Positions 44,360 to 53,613 of a stretch of DNA of 64,000 nt are shown piece by piece. Source of the stretch: Adhaeribacter aquaticus DSM 16391 (GTDB taxonomy: Bacteria; Bacteroidota; Bacteroidia; Cytophagales; Hymenobacteraceae); NCBI RefSeq assembly GCF_000473365.1, contig NZ_KI421517.1, positions 1,980,745 through 2,044,744 on the forward strand. Direction: 5' to 3'. The notes below the pieces were generated by a model. The model made no database searches and was not told where the DNA came from. It was given only the letters and a program-made list of their open reading frames with translations. Position 1 is the stretch's first letter, and every line of letters starts with the position of its first letter. Made by a program: the position numbers and the translations under genes.

Positions 44360-45193
44360 TTATATTGAAAAAATAATGCTGTCTTCGGGGTCTTCGCTGC
44401 GGCTTACTTTTATTTGCGCCTTGTGATATAACCGCGAATACGGCGGCACACTTTCTGTAAGCCAAACATTTCCTCCTATTACACTATTGCTGCCTACTAC
44501 CGTATTTCCTCCCAAGATAGTAGCTCCGGCATAAATAACCACATGGTCTTCAATAGTAGGATGCCGTTTTATTTTAGCCATTTCTTTAGCTACGCTCATA
44601 GCTCCCAAAGTTACCCCCTGGTAAATTTTTACATGATCGCCTATTATTGAAGTTTCACCAATTACAATACCTGTACCATGATCAATGCAAAAATAAGAAC
44701 CAATCTGAGCCCCCGGATGGATATCAATTCCAGTTTTATTATGAGCCATCTCAGACAAAATCCGGGGTAATAATGGTATATGCAACAGGTGTAGCGCGTG
44801 GGCAACCCGGTGTACAGCTATTGCCCAAAAGCCCGGATAGGTTCTTATAACCTCATCAATGTTTAAAGCTGCCGGATCTTCATTGGCAATGGCTTCAGCA
44901 TCTTTTAATAATAGTTGATATATGAATGGCAGCTGTGCCGTAAAGGTAGACGACAACAACTCTGGTACAGCTTTTTCCGGTAAGGGCATACCAGAAAGTA
45001 TTTTAATTAAATTGTTCGTTAATAAATCTATATGCAGCAATACATCCCGCTCAGAAGTAAACTTTTGTTCGGCTAACTGAGGAAAAAATAAATGCAGGAT
45101 ATCTTCTGTGAATTTACAGATAGCAGATTTTGGAACAGCAGTACCCGCCTGGGCGTGGGCTGCAAATAATTGCTTCGCAAATTGCTCTTTCAT
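44360..45193 (-). CDS. cysE: Serine O-acetyltransferase
   Basis: A 277-residue enzyme of the EpsC/CysE group that acetylates serine with acetyl-CoA. An N-terminal helical domain (to about residue 150) leads to left-handed beta-helix hexapeptide repeats: IHPGAQIGSYFCIDHGTGIV, IGETSIIGDHVKIYQGVTLG and VIYAGATILGGNTVVGSNSV, with catalytic Asp/His in CIDHGTG. Trimeric or hexameric in the family, and normally inhibited by cysteine. First gene of the cysE-cysK unit; divergent from the ABC exporter across 105 bp. Confidence 0.94.
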   Translation of the reverse strand: MKEQFAKQLFAAHAQAGTAVPKSAICKFTEDILHLFFPQLAEQKFTSERDVLLHIDLLTNNLIKILSGMPLPEKAVPELLSSTFTAQLPFIYQLLLKDAEAIANEDPAALNIDEVIRTYPGFWAIAVHRVAHALHLLHIPLLPRILSEMAHNKTGIDIHPGAQIGSYFCIDHGTGIVIGETSIIGDHVKIYQGVTLGAMSVAKEMAKIKRHPTIEDHVVIYAGATILGGNTVVGSNSVIGGNVWLTESVPPYSRLYHKAQIKVSRSEDPEDSIIFSI

Positions 45194-45298
45194 GCGGCGA
45201 ATCTAAATAATTACAGAATAATAATTACGCATCTGCGATTATTTAAGTCGTACATATTTTGTAATTAGCAGCAAACAACGTTTTATAATAAGTATTCA

Positions 45299-47161
45299 AT
45301 GCCTTTTTGGTCCACTATATTCAGCAACTTCAAACCCAAATCTACTAACGGCAAGCCAGCAACTACCTTTAAGGATCGGGTATCGGCCTTAAAAAATGTT
45401 CCGGCTTTTCTACGGCTAATCTGGCAAACCAGTCCAACCATGGCAGCTGGCAATATGGCTATTCGTATTATTCGGGCAGCTATTCCACTAGCTATGCTGC
45501 AGGTAGCCCGCCTAATAATAGATGAGGTAATATTCCTGACCCAACATAGTGGCCAATACAGCCACTCCCATTTGTTTAACCTGGTATTACTGGAATTTGG
45601 GTTAGCTGTATTTTCGGATTTGCTTAACCGAGCCGGCGCTTTGCTAGATAGTTTATTAGGCGATTTATTAGCCAATACCACTTCAGTGCAACTCATGCAG
45701 CACGCTGCCTCCTTAGATTTAGCTCAATTTGAAGATGCTAACTTTTATGATAAATTGGAACGGGCCCGGCGGCAAACGTTAAGCCGAACCGTTTTAATGG
45801 CGCAGGTACTGGGGCAGATGCAGGATTTTATTACCCTGGCTTTTTTGGCCGTAGGCTTAATTAGCTTTAATCCCTGGTTAATTTTATTATTAATAATTGC
45901 GGTAATTCCGGCTTTTTTGGGCGAATCGCATTTTAACGAAAGAAGTTATTCGTTGGTACATGGCTGGACCCCGGAACGCCGGGAACTGGACTATTTGCGG
46001 ATGACAGGGGCTAGTGACGAAACAGCTAAGGAAATTAAGATTTTTGGCCTATCAGATTTCCTAATCGATCGTTTCCAGGAACTATCAAATAAATTTTACC
46101 AGGACAATAAAAAGCTTGCTATTAAACGAGCAGGCTGGGGCACCTTTTTTGCCGCCCTGGGTAGTGCCGGTTATTATGCAGCTTATGTATTTATTATTAT
46201 TCGGGCGGTTAACGGGAATATTTCCATTGGCGATCTAACTTTTTATGCGGGGTCTTTTGCTCGAATGCGTAGCCTGTTGGAAGGTATTTTAAATCGGTTC
46301 TCTGGCATTGCCGAGGGGGCACTTTACCTGCAGGACTTCTTTGATTTCTTTCAGATTAAACCGCATATTATTCCCAACACGCAGACCCGTCCATTTCCCA
46401 AACCCATTAAAGAAGGTTTTATTTTTGATAATGTTGGTTTCCAATATGCAAATTCCGAGAAATGGGCTATTCGTAATCTTAACTTTACGTTACAGGCCGG
46501 CGAAAAATTGGCTTTGGTTGGCGAAAATGGCGCTGGAAAAACTACCTTGGTAAAACTACTTTCCCGTTTGTACGATCCTACCGAAGGAAGAATATTATTA
46601 GATGGCTACGACCTGCGCGATTACAACCCGGAAGATTTACGCAAAGAGATTGGTGTAATCTTTCAGGATTTTGTCCGATTTCAGATGACCGCCTCCCACA
46701 ATATAGCTGTTGGACGTATTGAGGAAAAGCAAAACGAAACCCGGATCCGAAGTTCAGCAGCTCAAAGCCTCGCCGACACTTTAATAAATAAATTACCGGA
46801 TGGCTATAACCAAATGATTGGGCGCAGGTTTGCGAAAGGAGTAGATTTATCGGGAGGCGAATGGCAGAAAATAGCCTTGGGAAGAGCATATATGCGCGAT
46901 GCTCAATTGCTGATTCTGGATGAACCTACCGCCGCCTTGGATGCCCGGGCTGAGCACGAGGTATTTCAGCGATTTGCTGAGCTTACCCACGGCAAAACGG
47001 CAGTACTTATTTCACACCGTTTTTCCACAGTCCGTATGGCCGATCGTATTTTGGTTATTGAACAAGGAAAGCTTTTAGAAATTGGTTCTCATCATGAATT
47101 ATTGGCTTTGAATGGCCGGTATGCTGAACTTTTTAACCTGCAAGCCAAAGGTTATCAATAA
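45299..47161 (+). CDS. ABC exporter with fused membrane and ATPase domains
   Basis: A 620-residue half-transporter. Residues about 45-330 form a type-I exporter membrane domain (six helices, e.g. FITLAFLAVGLISFNPWLIL and YYAAYVFIIIRAV). The ATPase domain has Walker A GENGAGKT (408-415), Q-loop in VIFQDF, signature LSGGEW (about 522-527), and Walker B LLILDEPTAALD with the H-loop ISHRFSTVR. It probably works as a homodimer exporting a lipid, peptide or drug. No peptidase domain is present. It stands alone between cysE and mscS, so the substrate is unknown. Confidence 0.92.
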   Translation: MPFWSTIFSNFKPKSTNGKPATTFKDRVSALKNVPAFLRLIWQTSPTMAAGNMAIRIIRAAIPLAMLQVARLIIDEVIFLTQHSGQYSHSHLFNLVLLEFGLAVFSDLLNRAGALLDSLLGDLLANTTSVQLMQHAASLDLAQFEDANFYDKLERARRQTLSRTVLMAQVLGQMQDFITLAFLAVGLISFNPWLILLLIIAVIPAFLGESHFNERSYSLVHGWTPERRELDYLRMTGASDETAKEIKIFGLSDFLIDRFQELSNKFYQDNKKLAIKRAGWGTFFAALGSAGYYAAYVFIIIRAVNGNISIGDLTFYAGSFARMRSLLEGILNRFSGIAEGALYLQDFFDFFQIKPHIIPNTQTRPFPKPIKEGFIFDNVGFQYANSEKWAIRNLNFTLQAGEKLALVGENGAGKTTLVKLLSRLYDPTEGRILLDGYDLRDYNPEDLRKEIGVIFQDFVRFQMTASHNIAVGRIEEKQNETRIRSSAAQSLADTLINKLPDGYNQMIGRRFAKGVDLSGGEWQKIALGRAYMRDAQLLILDEPTAALDARAEHEVFQRFAELTHGKTAVLISHRFSTVRMADRILVIEQGKLLEIGSHHELLALNGRYAELFNLQAKGYQ

Positions 47162-47368
47162 TTATTTACTTTGAAAAGAGACGCAAGCAGTTTAAGTAAA
47201 AAATCAGAAAAAATTTATCTGTTATAAGCTAGCCAATATAAGTAAATAGTTTCCTGGTTACATGGAATTAAATTACCTTGAAGGCACTACTTAAAGACCA
47301 ACAAAATAACTTTTATTTATTGTTTCGGGTAATACTGTTCTTAAAAGAAGAATTCTGAATTACTGAAG

Positions 47369-48469
47369 ATGCAAAGCTATTTACCTACTTTTTCGAATTC
47401 CTTTCATAATATTCTCTATTCTGTTGGCGTATTGGCCGGTAGTGTGGTAGCCGGTCTGGTACTTAAATACATAATATTTGCTTTATTACGGGCTTATAAA
47501 CGTAAGAAGGAACCCTTACTCACCCATTCTATTTACAACCACTTAAGCGGCCCCTGCTCTGTTTTTTTTCCTCTTTTGCTGGTTTCTTTTACGCTGCCTT
47601 TAATTAGTCTTACTCCTGATAGTTGGGAAGTTATCCGGCGATTTGTTGAAACCACGCTTATTGGTTCGTTTGCCTGGTGCCTTATTAAGTTTGTTTACGT
47701 TGGAGAAGATTTAATAAAACATCGTTTCCAGATTACTAAGCCTGATAATTTCCGGGAACGTAAGCTCTTTACTCAATTACAATTTGTAAAACAGGTAATT
47801 ATAATTCTGATCATTTTTGTAGCAGCCGCCTTGATTCTGATGAGTTTTGCCACGGTTCGTAAAATTGGCACTGGTTTACTTACCTCGGCGGGTATTGCCA
47901 GTGTTATCATTGGTTTTGCCGCCCAGCGTTCTATAGGTAACCTGTTGGCGGGTTTCCAGATTGCCTTTACGCAACCCATCCGGATAGACGATGTATTGGT
48001 GGTAGAGGGAGAATGGGGCCGGGTAGAAGAAATTACCTTCACTTATGTAGTGTTACATATCTGGGACGAACGCAGGCTGGTTTTGCCCTTAAATTATTTT
48101 ATTGAAAAACCTTTCCAAAATTGGACCCGCACCACTGCCCGGATTTTAGGCACCGTTTTTCTGTATACCGATTACACCATACCGGTAGAAGCTGTTCGTC
48201 AGGAACTTATAAATATCGTACATCCCCACAAATTATGGGACAAACGCGTATGCGTTTTACAGGTAACAGATTCTAAAGAACAAACCTTAGAACTTAGAGC
48301 ATTGGTTAGTGCGGCAGATTCAGGTTCGGCTTTTGATTTGCGGTGCGAGGTACGCGAAAGGTTAGTTAAGTTTATTCAAACCAATTATCCGGAATGTTTA
48401 CCTAAAACGCGCGCTGTTGTTGATATTGAGTCGCCGGTAAAAATTAACGAAGGCAATAGTAAAGTGTAG
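47369..48469 (+). CDS. MscS-family mechanosensitive channel
   Basis: A 366-residue inner-membrane protein with four predicted helices before the conserved pore region. The pore helix ITSAGIASVIIGFAAQ-type sequence (LLTSAGIASVIIGFAAQRSI) is followed by GNLLAGFQIAFTQPIRIDDV and the beta domain signature VVEGEWGRVEEITF and LVLPLNYFIEKPFQNW, which is typical of MscS. It releases solutes when membrane tension rises on osmotic downshift. Two extra N-terminal helices compared with E. coli MscS are common in this phylum. It starts 207 bp after the ABC exporter and has no close partner. Confidence 0.93.
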   Translation: MQSYLPTFSNSFHNILYSVGVLAGSVVAGLVLKYIIFALLRAYKRKKEPLLTHSIYNHLSGPCSVFFPLLLVSFTLPLISLTPDSWEVIRRFVETTLIGSFAWCLIKFVYVGEDLIKHRFQITKPDNFRERKLFTQLQFVKQVIIILIIFVAAALILMSFATVRKIGTGLLTSAGIASVIIGFAAQRSIGNLLAGFQIAFTQPIRIDDVLVVEGEWGRVEEITFTYVVLHIWDERRLVLPLNYFIEKPFQNWTRTTARILGTVFLYTDYTIPVEAVRQELINIVHPHKLWDKRVCVLQVTDSKEQTLELRALVSAADSGSAFDLRCEVRERLVKFIQTNYPECLPKTRAVVDIESPVKINEGNSKV

Positions 48470-48540
48470 GAGCAGCAATCACCTCCTACTTTTATTTTTT
48501 AAAGTAGCTTTTATTTATATTCAGGTAAAGTTACCGGAAT

Positions 48541-50466
48541 ATGAAATTTAAGGTCTACCCAATTTATATATTAGCTTGGTTTATTACCCCTGTATTTGGG
48601 CAGCAACAACCTGTAAACAAATTTCAGGATACTACTCTCCGCTCCATTTTTAATTACCAGGATGAGCGGCAAACAGATAACCTGCTACCCTACTTAAAGA
48701 ACCCGAGTAGCACCGACAGAGAAGAAGCCGCATTAGCGTTTGGTTCTGTTCAGGACAAAAAAGCAATCCCTTTTTTAGAAGATTTGTTAACCGACAAAAA
48801 AGCTGAGGTTAGAAAGGCGGCCGCCTACAGCTTGGGCCAACTAGCAGACAAGACATCAGAAGCGAATATCATCAAAGCCATTCAGCAGGAAAAACAACCT
48901 GAAGTAAGAGCTGAATTATTAGAAGCCTTAGGCAAATGCGCCACCCAAACTGGAATTGATTTTTTAAGTACTTTTAACTCGGATAGTTTATTAGAACAAA
49001 CTGGTCAGGCCTGGGGCCTTTACCGAGCTAATGCCAAAAACCTGGACTACGACAAAGCTATTCCTAAAGCAATTTACTTGCTGAATGCTGTTAACAAACA
49101 GGCTGCCCGGCTTGGTGCTGCGCATTTCTTAGCCAGAACACCTAACTTAAATTTGTTTGACTTTACCTCAAAATTAAGTTCAGTGGCTTCAACTGATCCT
49201 TCCCCTGATGTTCGGATGGCAGCAGTTCAGACGCTTGGCAAAATTTTAACAGATGAGCCGATCCTCACTTTGCAAAACCTTGCTCAGCAGGATCCGGATT
49301 ACCGGGTTCGGATTAATGCGCTGCGGGCCTTAGGTAACCGGGACTATGCAAAGGTGAAGCAAACTATTTACCGGGGATTATCCGATAAAAATATACATAC
49401 GGCAACTGCAGCGGCCGACCTTTTACTTGCTAAAGCACCCCTTGAAGATAGTGCCCGGCTATTAACGCAAGCAAAACAAGACCAGCGTTGGCGGGTAAGG
49501 GCTACTTTGCTGGCCGCAGCATTAAAAAATGCTTCAAATAAAACCCCAGTTAATAATCTTATACTTAAACACTATAATGCTACTAACAATAACTACGAAA
49601 AAGGCTTCTTGTTAGCAGCTTTAAGTCAGGACCTAACTAATTTCCGTTTTATAGAAAAAGAGACTTTTGCCAAGGCTTCCCCTATCCTGGCATCATATGG
49701 AATACAGGCTTTAGCCGATAGCCGAAAAAACAAGGATTTCTTACCGTCGCTGGTATCAACCTTTGCTTCTATCTTTAAACGAGCTATAGAATCTGGTGAT
49801 GTGGCTTTAATTGGAATAACAGCCGGTTTATTGCAGGAAGCCGAACTTAACTTTAAGGAAAGTTTTCCAGATTATGCCTTTCTTATTATAGCACGCGATA
49901 AATTAAAATTGCCTCAGGATATGGAAACTTACCAGGAACTTCAGAAAACAATTAACTTTTTTGAGGGAAAAGCACCTGCTGAACCACCTAAAAATCCTTA
50001 TACGCATCCTATTAACTGGGTACTTATCCAAAAGCTGAAACCAAATCAACAGGTTTTACTAAAAACTAATAAAGGCAATATTACGCTGCAATTATTTACG
50101 GAAGAGGCCCCGGGTACCGTCGCCAATTTTGTAGAACTGATACAAAAAGGATTTTATAACAATAAAAGCTTTCATCGGGTGGTGCCCAACTTTGTAGTAC
50201 AGGGCGGCGACCCCAGAGGTGATGGTTGGGGCGGCACTGATTACGCTATCCGGTCGGAGTTGGCCAATTTACGCTACGCAGAGGGTTATGTAGGCATGGC
50301 CTCGGCTGGTAAAGACACCGAAAGCTGCCAATGGTTTATCACCCACTCCCCCACCCCGCATTTAGATGGACGATATACCATTTTTGCTAAAGTGCTAAAA
50401 GGCTTACCAGTAGTTCATGCTCTTGAAATAGGCGATATTATCCAAACAGTTACTTTATTGGAATAA
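48541..50466 (+). CDS. HEAT-repeat protein fused to a cyclophilin-type peptidyl-prolyl isomerase, exported
   Basis: A 641-residue protein with a signal peptide ending PVFGQ. Residues about 45-480 consist of HEAT-like helical repeats (e.g. DKKAIPFLEDLLTDKKAEV, RKAAAYSLGQLAD, DPSPDVRMAAVQTLGKIL). The C-terminal 150 residues are a cyclophilin: FVELIQKGFYNNKSFHRVVP, NFVVQGGDPRGDGWGGTDY, and WFITHSPTPHLDGRYTIF. The catalytic Arg of SFHRVV and the Phe/Gln pocket residues are present. It would catalyse proline isomerisation during outer-membrane or secreted protein folding, with the HEAT arm as a client or scaffold surface. This fusion is known in Bacteroidetes. Convergent with the PQQ-type gene and sharing a terminator. 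Confidence 0.92.
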   Translation: MKFKVYPIYILAWFITPVFGQQQPVNKFQDTTLRSIFNYQDERQTDNLLPYLKNPSSTDREEAALAFGSVQDKKAIPFLEDLLTDKKAEVRKAAAYSLGQLADKTSEANIIKAIQQEKQPEVRAELLEALGKCATQTGIDFLSTFNSDSLLEQTGQAWGLYRANAKNLDYDKAIPKAIYLLNAVNKQAARLGAAHFLARTPNLNLFDFTSKLSSVASTDPSPDVRMAAVQTLGKILTDEPILTLQNLAQQDPDYRVRINALRALGNRDYAKVKQTIYRGLSDKNIHTATAAADLLLAKAPLEDSARLLTQAKQDQRWRVRATLLAAALKNASNKTPVNNLILKHYNATNNNYEKGFLLAALSQDLTNFRFIEKETFAKASPILASYGIQALADSRKNKDFLPSLVSTFASIFKRAIESGDVALIGITAGLLQEAELNFKESFPDYAFLIIARDKLKLPQDMETYQELQKTINFFEGKAPAEPPKNPYTHPINWVLIQKLKPNQQVLLKTNKGNITLQLFTEEAPGTVANFVELIQKGFYNNKSFHRVVPNFVVQGGDPRGDGWGGTDYAIRSELANLRYAEGYVGMASAGKDTESCQWFITHSPTPHLDGRYTIFAKVLKGLPVVHALEIGDIIQTVTLLE

Positions 50467-50522
50467 CCTCCTAAAACAAAAAATCCTCAGCTATTCAAGA
50501 GGACTTTTTGTTTTAGGAGGTT
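50465..50522. terminator. Long bidirectional terminator spanning the gap between two stop codons
   Basis: AACCTCCTAAAACAAAAA (from 50465) pairs with TTTTTGTTTTAGGAGGTT (to 50522), with TCCTC/GAGGA inside. The outer pairs reach into the stop codons of both convergent genes. Confidence 0.85.
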
Positions 50523-51849
50523 ATTTCTGAGCAGTTACCCGCCAAAGAATATTAGAAGAATCATCGGCCACTAACAAAGATCCGTCAGGCAACACGGCTA
50601 CACCTATTGGCCGACCATATACATCGCCTTTTTGTGGATCTGCAATAAAGCCCGTTAAAAAATCCTCGGGCGGTCCACTGGGTTTACCATTTGCAAAAGG
50701 CACAAAAGCTACCCGATAGCCGGCAAACTTAGACCGGTTCCAGGATCCATGCTGGCCTACAAATGCTCCGTTATGATACTTTTGCGGAAAGGTTTTCTGA
50801 TCGTAAAAAGCCAGACCAAGCGTACCAGTATGGGCGCCAACCGGCACATCTGGGGCTATGGCTTTTTTAACTAAATCCGGGCGCTGACCTTTTAAACGAG
50901 GATCTTCGTGCTGCCCGAAATAAGAATACGGCCAGCCGTAAAAAGCCCCCTCTTTTACACTGGTAATATAATCCGGAACTAAATCATCACCCAGGTTATC
51001 GCGTTCATTAACAGCTGTCCACAGCATATTACTTCCCGGTGCCCAATCCAATCCTGATGGGTTCCGCAAGCCACTGGCAAAAACGCGTTCGCCGGAACCA
51101 TCCGGATTTATTTCTAAAATATTAGCCCGGCGTACTTCATGCTCCATGCCATTTTCGCCTACATTACTAGACGAACCAACTGAAATGTAGATTTTAGAAC
51201 CATCGGCATTAGCAATAATATTGCGGGTCCAGTGGTTGTTGTACCCGCCAGCAGGTAAATCCATAATTTTCTCACCTTTTCCGGTTATTTTAGTTTGGCC
51301 TGCTTTGTAAGGGAAACGGTACAGGGCATCGGTATTAGCCACATAGAAATAATCGTTCAGGACTAACATCCCAAAAGGTTGATTTAAATCCTGCAAATAT
51401 ACCTGCCGCAGTTCTGGTTTACCATCTTTATCGGCATCCCGTAACAACGTAATCCGGTCGGCACTAAACCCTTTAGCGTTGCCTTTTTCTTTAGGATTAC
51501 CGGGTTGCCGTGGATTTTTATTTGACTCGGCAATGAATAAATCTCCATTAGGCGCCACATAAATCCATCGAGGACTATCTAACCCATCGGCAAATTTAGT
51601 AACCGTAAACCCGGCCGGAGCTACGGGCGTTTCGCCGGCTGGCCAACCTATAATATTACTTAGTTTAGCGGTTGCCGGAGTAGCAAATGGTTCTGGTAGC
51701 TTTAAGGTATCAGCGGCCGTGGTGGCAACCGAATCGGAAGCCGCGCCGGTAGCACCAGCTTCTTCTGCACCTGATTTTTTCTGGTTATTACACCCGGCTA
51801 ATGCCAGTGCTACCATACTGCTTAATAAAAAGCCATTTAGTTTTTTCAT
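50521..51849 (-). CDS. PQQ-dependent sugar dehydrogenase-like lipoprotein (sorbosone dehydrogenase family)
   Basis: A 442-residue lipoprotein: lipobox LAGC (Cys19) followed by a Gly/Ala/Ser linker. The six-bladed propeller of the glucose/sorbosone dehydrogenase family shows TVTKFADGLDSPRWIYVAPN, GDLFIAESNKNPRQPGNP, GGYNNHWTRNI, the SGLRNPSGLDWAPGS block, VPVGAHTGTLGLAFYDQ and GSWNRSKFAGY, with the family's His and Arg positions for quinone and calcium binding. It would oxidise a sugar or sugar derivative at the cell surface or in the periplasm, handing electrons to a cytochrome. Such family members are often predicted only; PQQ synthesis genes are not in view. Confidence 0.88.
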   Translation of the reverse strand: MKKLNGFLLSSMVALALAGCNNQKKSGAEEAGATGAASDSVATTAADTLKLPEPFATPATAKLSNIIGWPAGETPVAPAGFTVTKFADGLDSPRWIYVAPNGDLFIAESNKNPRQPGNPKEKGNAKGFSADRITLLRDADKDGKPELRQVYLQDLNQPFGMLVLNDYFYVANTDALYRFPYKAGQTKITGKGEKIMDLPAGGYNNHWTRNIIANADGSKIYISVGSSSNVGENGMEHEVRRANILEINPDGSGERVFASGLRNPSGLDWAPGSNMLWTAVNERDNLGDDLVPDYITSVKEGAFYGWPYSYFGQHEDPRLKGQRPDLVKKAIAPDVPVGAHTGTLGLAFYDQKTFPQKYHNGAFVGQHGSWNRSKFAGYRVAFVPFANGKPSGPPEDFLTGFIADPQKGDVYGRPIGVAVLPDGSLLVADDSSNILWRVTAQK

Positions 51850-52118
51850 AGTTACTTACATGAGGTTATTTATACAAATACTGAAAATACAATCATTTGC
51901 TGTTTTCCACCACCGCAACCAAACTCACAAAAGGCACATTAAAAATAATAACTCTTCAAATATAATATTATCAAATAGTTAAAACTTCTTTAGATCAAAA
52001 TTTTAAAGTTATAGGTATTTATGCCGTATTGGAAACAACTGTATCATATTAATAAATTAAGCTTCCATCTAAATCTTAAGTAAGTTACTCCCGTATTATT
52101 AGCCAAACACAAATAACT

Positions 52119-52391
52119 ATGGCAGAGGCAAACAACCCTATTGAAGCTGTAAAATCTGGTAACCTTGAAGAGGTAAAATCTTTATTGGATAATGAGCCAG
52201 ATATTGTAAATACAAAAGATAATAAAGGCTATACGCTGTTACACCTGGCTGCCCAGGAAGGAAATGGCGATTTAATAAAACTATTACTGGAGCGGGGAGC
52301 CGATATAAATGCTCTAACCGAAGACGGACAATCACCGATGGAAATAGCCATAAAACAGGGCCATGATGCAGCCCAGTATTTCTCCCTATAA
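52119..52391 (+). CDS. Small ankyrin-repeat protein
   Basis: A 90-residue cytosolic protein made of about two and a half ankyrin repeats: IEAVKSGNLEEVKSLLDNEP, then NKGYTLLHLAAQEGNGDLIK, and LLERGADINALTEDGQSPME. Consensus TLLHLAA and GADINA positions are intact. These modules bind other proteins; bacterial single-domain members often act as small partners or inhibitors. Nothing in the neighbourhood identifies the partner. It is on its own, about 100 bp before the ArsI gene. Confidence 0.88.
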   Translation: MAEANNPIEAVKSGNLEEVKSLLDNEPDIVNTKDNKGYTLLHLAAQEGNGDLIKLLLERGADINALTEDGQSPMEIAIKQGHDAAQYFSL

Positions 52392-52492
52392 AAATTAAAA
52401 AATAATTCTAAAATTCTGCGTCTTTTCTATAGGCTCTCCGTCATCGTGGTGTAATCAACAATTAATTACTTCACCGATAAAATTTAAGAGCC

Positions 52493-52933
52493 ATGAAAAG
52501 ATTTCATGTAAATGTACGGGTAAAAAACCTAGACGAATCTGTTGCCTTTTACAGCGCATTATTCGCTTCTGAGCCTACTGTGCTAAAACCCGATTATGCA
52601 AAGTGGATGCTGGAAGACCCTCGCATCAATTTTGCCATTTCCCTCCGCTCTGGTGATGCTGGAATTGAGCACTTAGGTATTCAAACCGAGAACTTAGACG
52701 AACTGCATGAAGTTTACGGACGGTTAAAAACAGCTAAAGGAACCATTCGGGAAGAAGGTAGTTGTACCTGCTGTTATGCTAAGTCCGAAAAATCCTGGAT
52801 TACAGATCCGCAGGGACTGGATTGGGAGGCGTTTTACACCTCCGGTGAATCGTTAACCTATTACGGAGAAGTTACCACGCCCATAAACACTGTCTGCTGC
52901 GAAACACATATAACCGTCTGTGTATCCTTATGA
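52493..52933 (+). CDS. ArsI/CadI-family vicinal-oxygen-chelate enzyme (C-As lyase-like)
   Basis: A 146-residue VOC protein. It opens FHVNVRVKNLDESVAFYSAL with the first metal-ligand position in HVN, has HLGIQTENLDELHEVYGRL as the second unit, and the family signature CTCCYAKSEKSWITDPQGLD with a vicinal Cys pair plus the Glu ligand in WEAF. ArsI enzymes cleave the carbon-arsenic bond of trivalent organoarsenicals (methylarsenite, roxarsone) using Fe(II). The C-terminus adds another Cys cluster (TVCCETHITVC), also typical. The next two genes are an ArsN-like acetyltransferase and a SigZ-type sigma factor, supporting an arsenic or thiophilic-metal role. Confidence 0.88.
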   Translation: MKRFHVNVRVKNLDESVAFYSALFASEPTVLKPDYAKWMLEDPRINFAISLRSGDAGIEHLGIQTENLDELHEVYGRLKTAKGTIREEGSCTCCYAKSEKSWITDPQGLDWEAFYTSGESLTYYGEVTTPINTVCCETHITVCVSL

Positions 52934-53090
52934 AAAAGATAATCAACTCCCTGCTGTGTGTTTGCCACTACCGACACTTAAACGCCTTATGTAGTGCTAC
53001 TTATTACCGATAAACCAAAACTCCTGATTAATAAGATAGCCTTTTTTATATTTTATTTACTTTTAATAACTTGTTCCAATAAAAAGTATC

Positions 53091-53603
53091 ATGCCAGCCT
53101 TAACTACAACTCTATTTTCGATTACATCCTTGCAGCAACAGCATTATGAAGCAGTAGCTCGCATTTATTCAGAAGGCATTGCTACTAATCAAGCTACCTT
53201 TCAAACAGAAGTTCCTGATTGGGATACCTGGCATACCAGCCACCTACCCTATGGCAGATTGGTGGCCGTTCAGGATACCGAAGTGGCTGGCTGGGCTGCC
53301 TTAACTCCAGTATCAGGCAGGTGTGTTTACCGTGGAGTAGCCGAGGTAAGTGTTTATGTGGGTGAGCAATTCCGGGGGTTGGGCATTGGAAAAAAGTTAT
53401 TAGAAGAATTAATTCAGGAGTCGGAAGCTCATAATCTCTGGACCTTACAGGATGGGATAATGTGGGAAAATATTGCCAGTTTACGTTTACACGAACAAGC
53501 CGGATTCAGAATAGTAGGTTTGCGCCAGAAAATAGGTCAACTGCATGGGCAATGGCGCGATGTATTTTTATTGGAGCGTCGTAGTACTGTTATTGGAGTT
53601 TAG
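53091..53603 (+). CDS. GNAT N-acetyltransferase, phosphinothricin/ArsN-like
   Basis: A 170-residue acetyl-CoA-dependent transferase. Family features: YEAVARIYSEGIATNQATFQ near the start (typical of the phosphinothricin acetyltransferase group), VAGWAALTPVSGRCVYRGVA, then the CoA loop VYVGEQFRGLGIGKKLLEEL with Q/RxxGxG/A, and NIASLRLHEQAGFRIVGLRQ with GQWRDVFLLER near the end. ArsN1 proteins of arsenic operons, which acetylate arsinothricin, share this pattern. Lying 157 bp after ArsI and 10 bp before SigZ, that identity is plausible; plain phosphinothricin-type or amino-acid acetyltransferase remains possible. Confidence 0.85.
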   Translation: MPALTTTLFSITSLQQQHYEAVARIYSEGIATNQATFQTEVPDWDTWHTSHLPYGRLVAVQDTEVAGWAALTPVSGRCVYRGVAEVSVYVGEQFRGLGIGKKLLEELIQESEAHNLWTLQDGIMWENIASLRLHEQAGFRIVGLRQKIGQLHGQWRDVFLLERRSTVIGV

Positions 53604-53613
53604 AAACTTTCAA

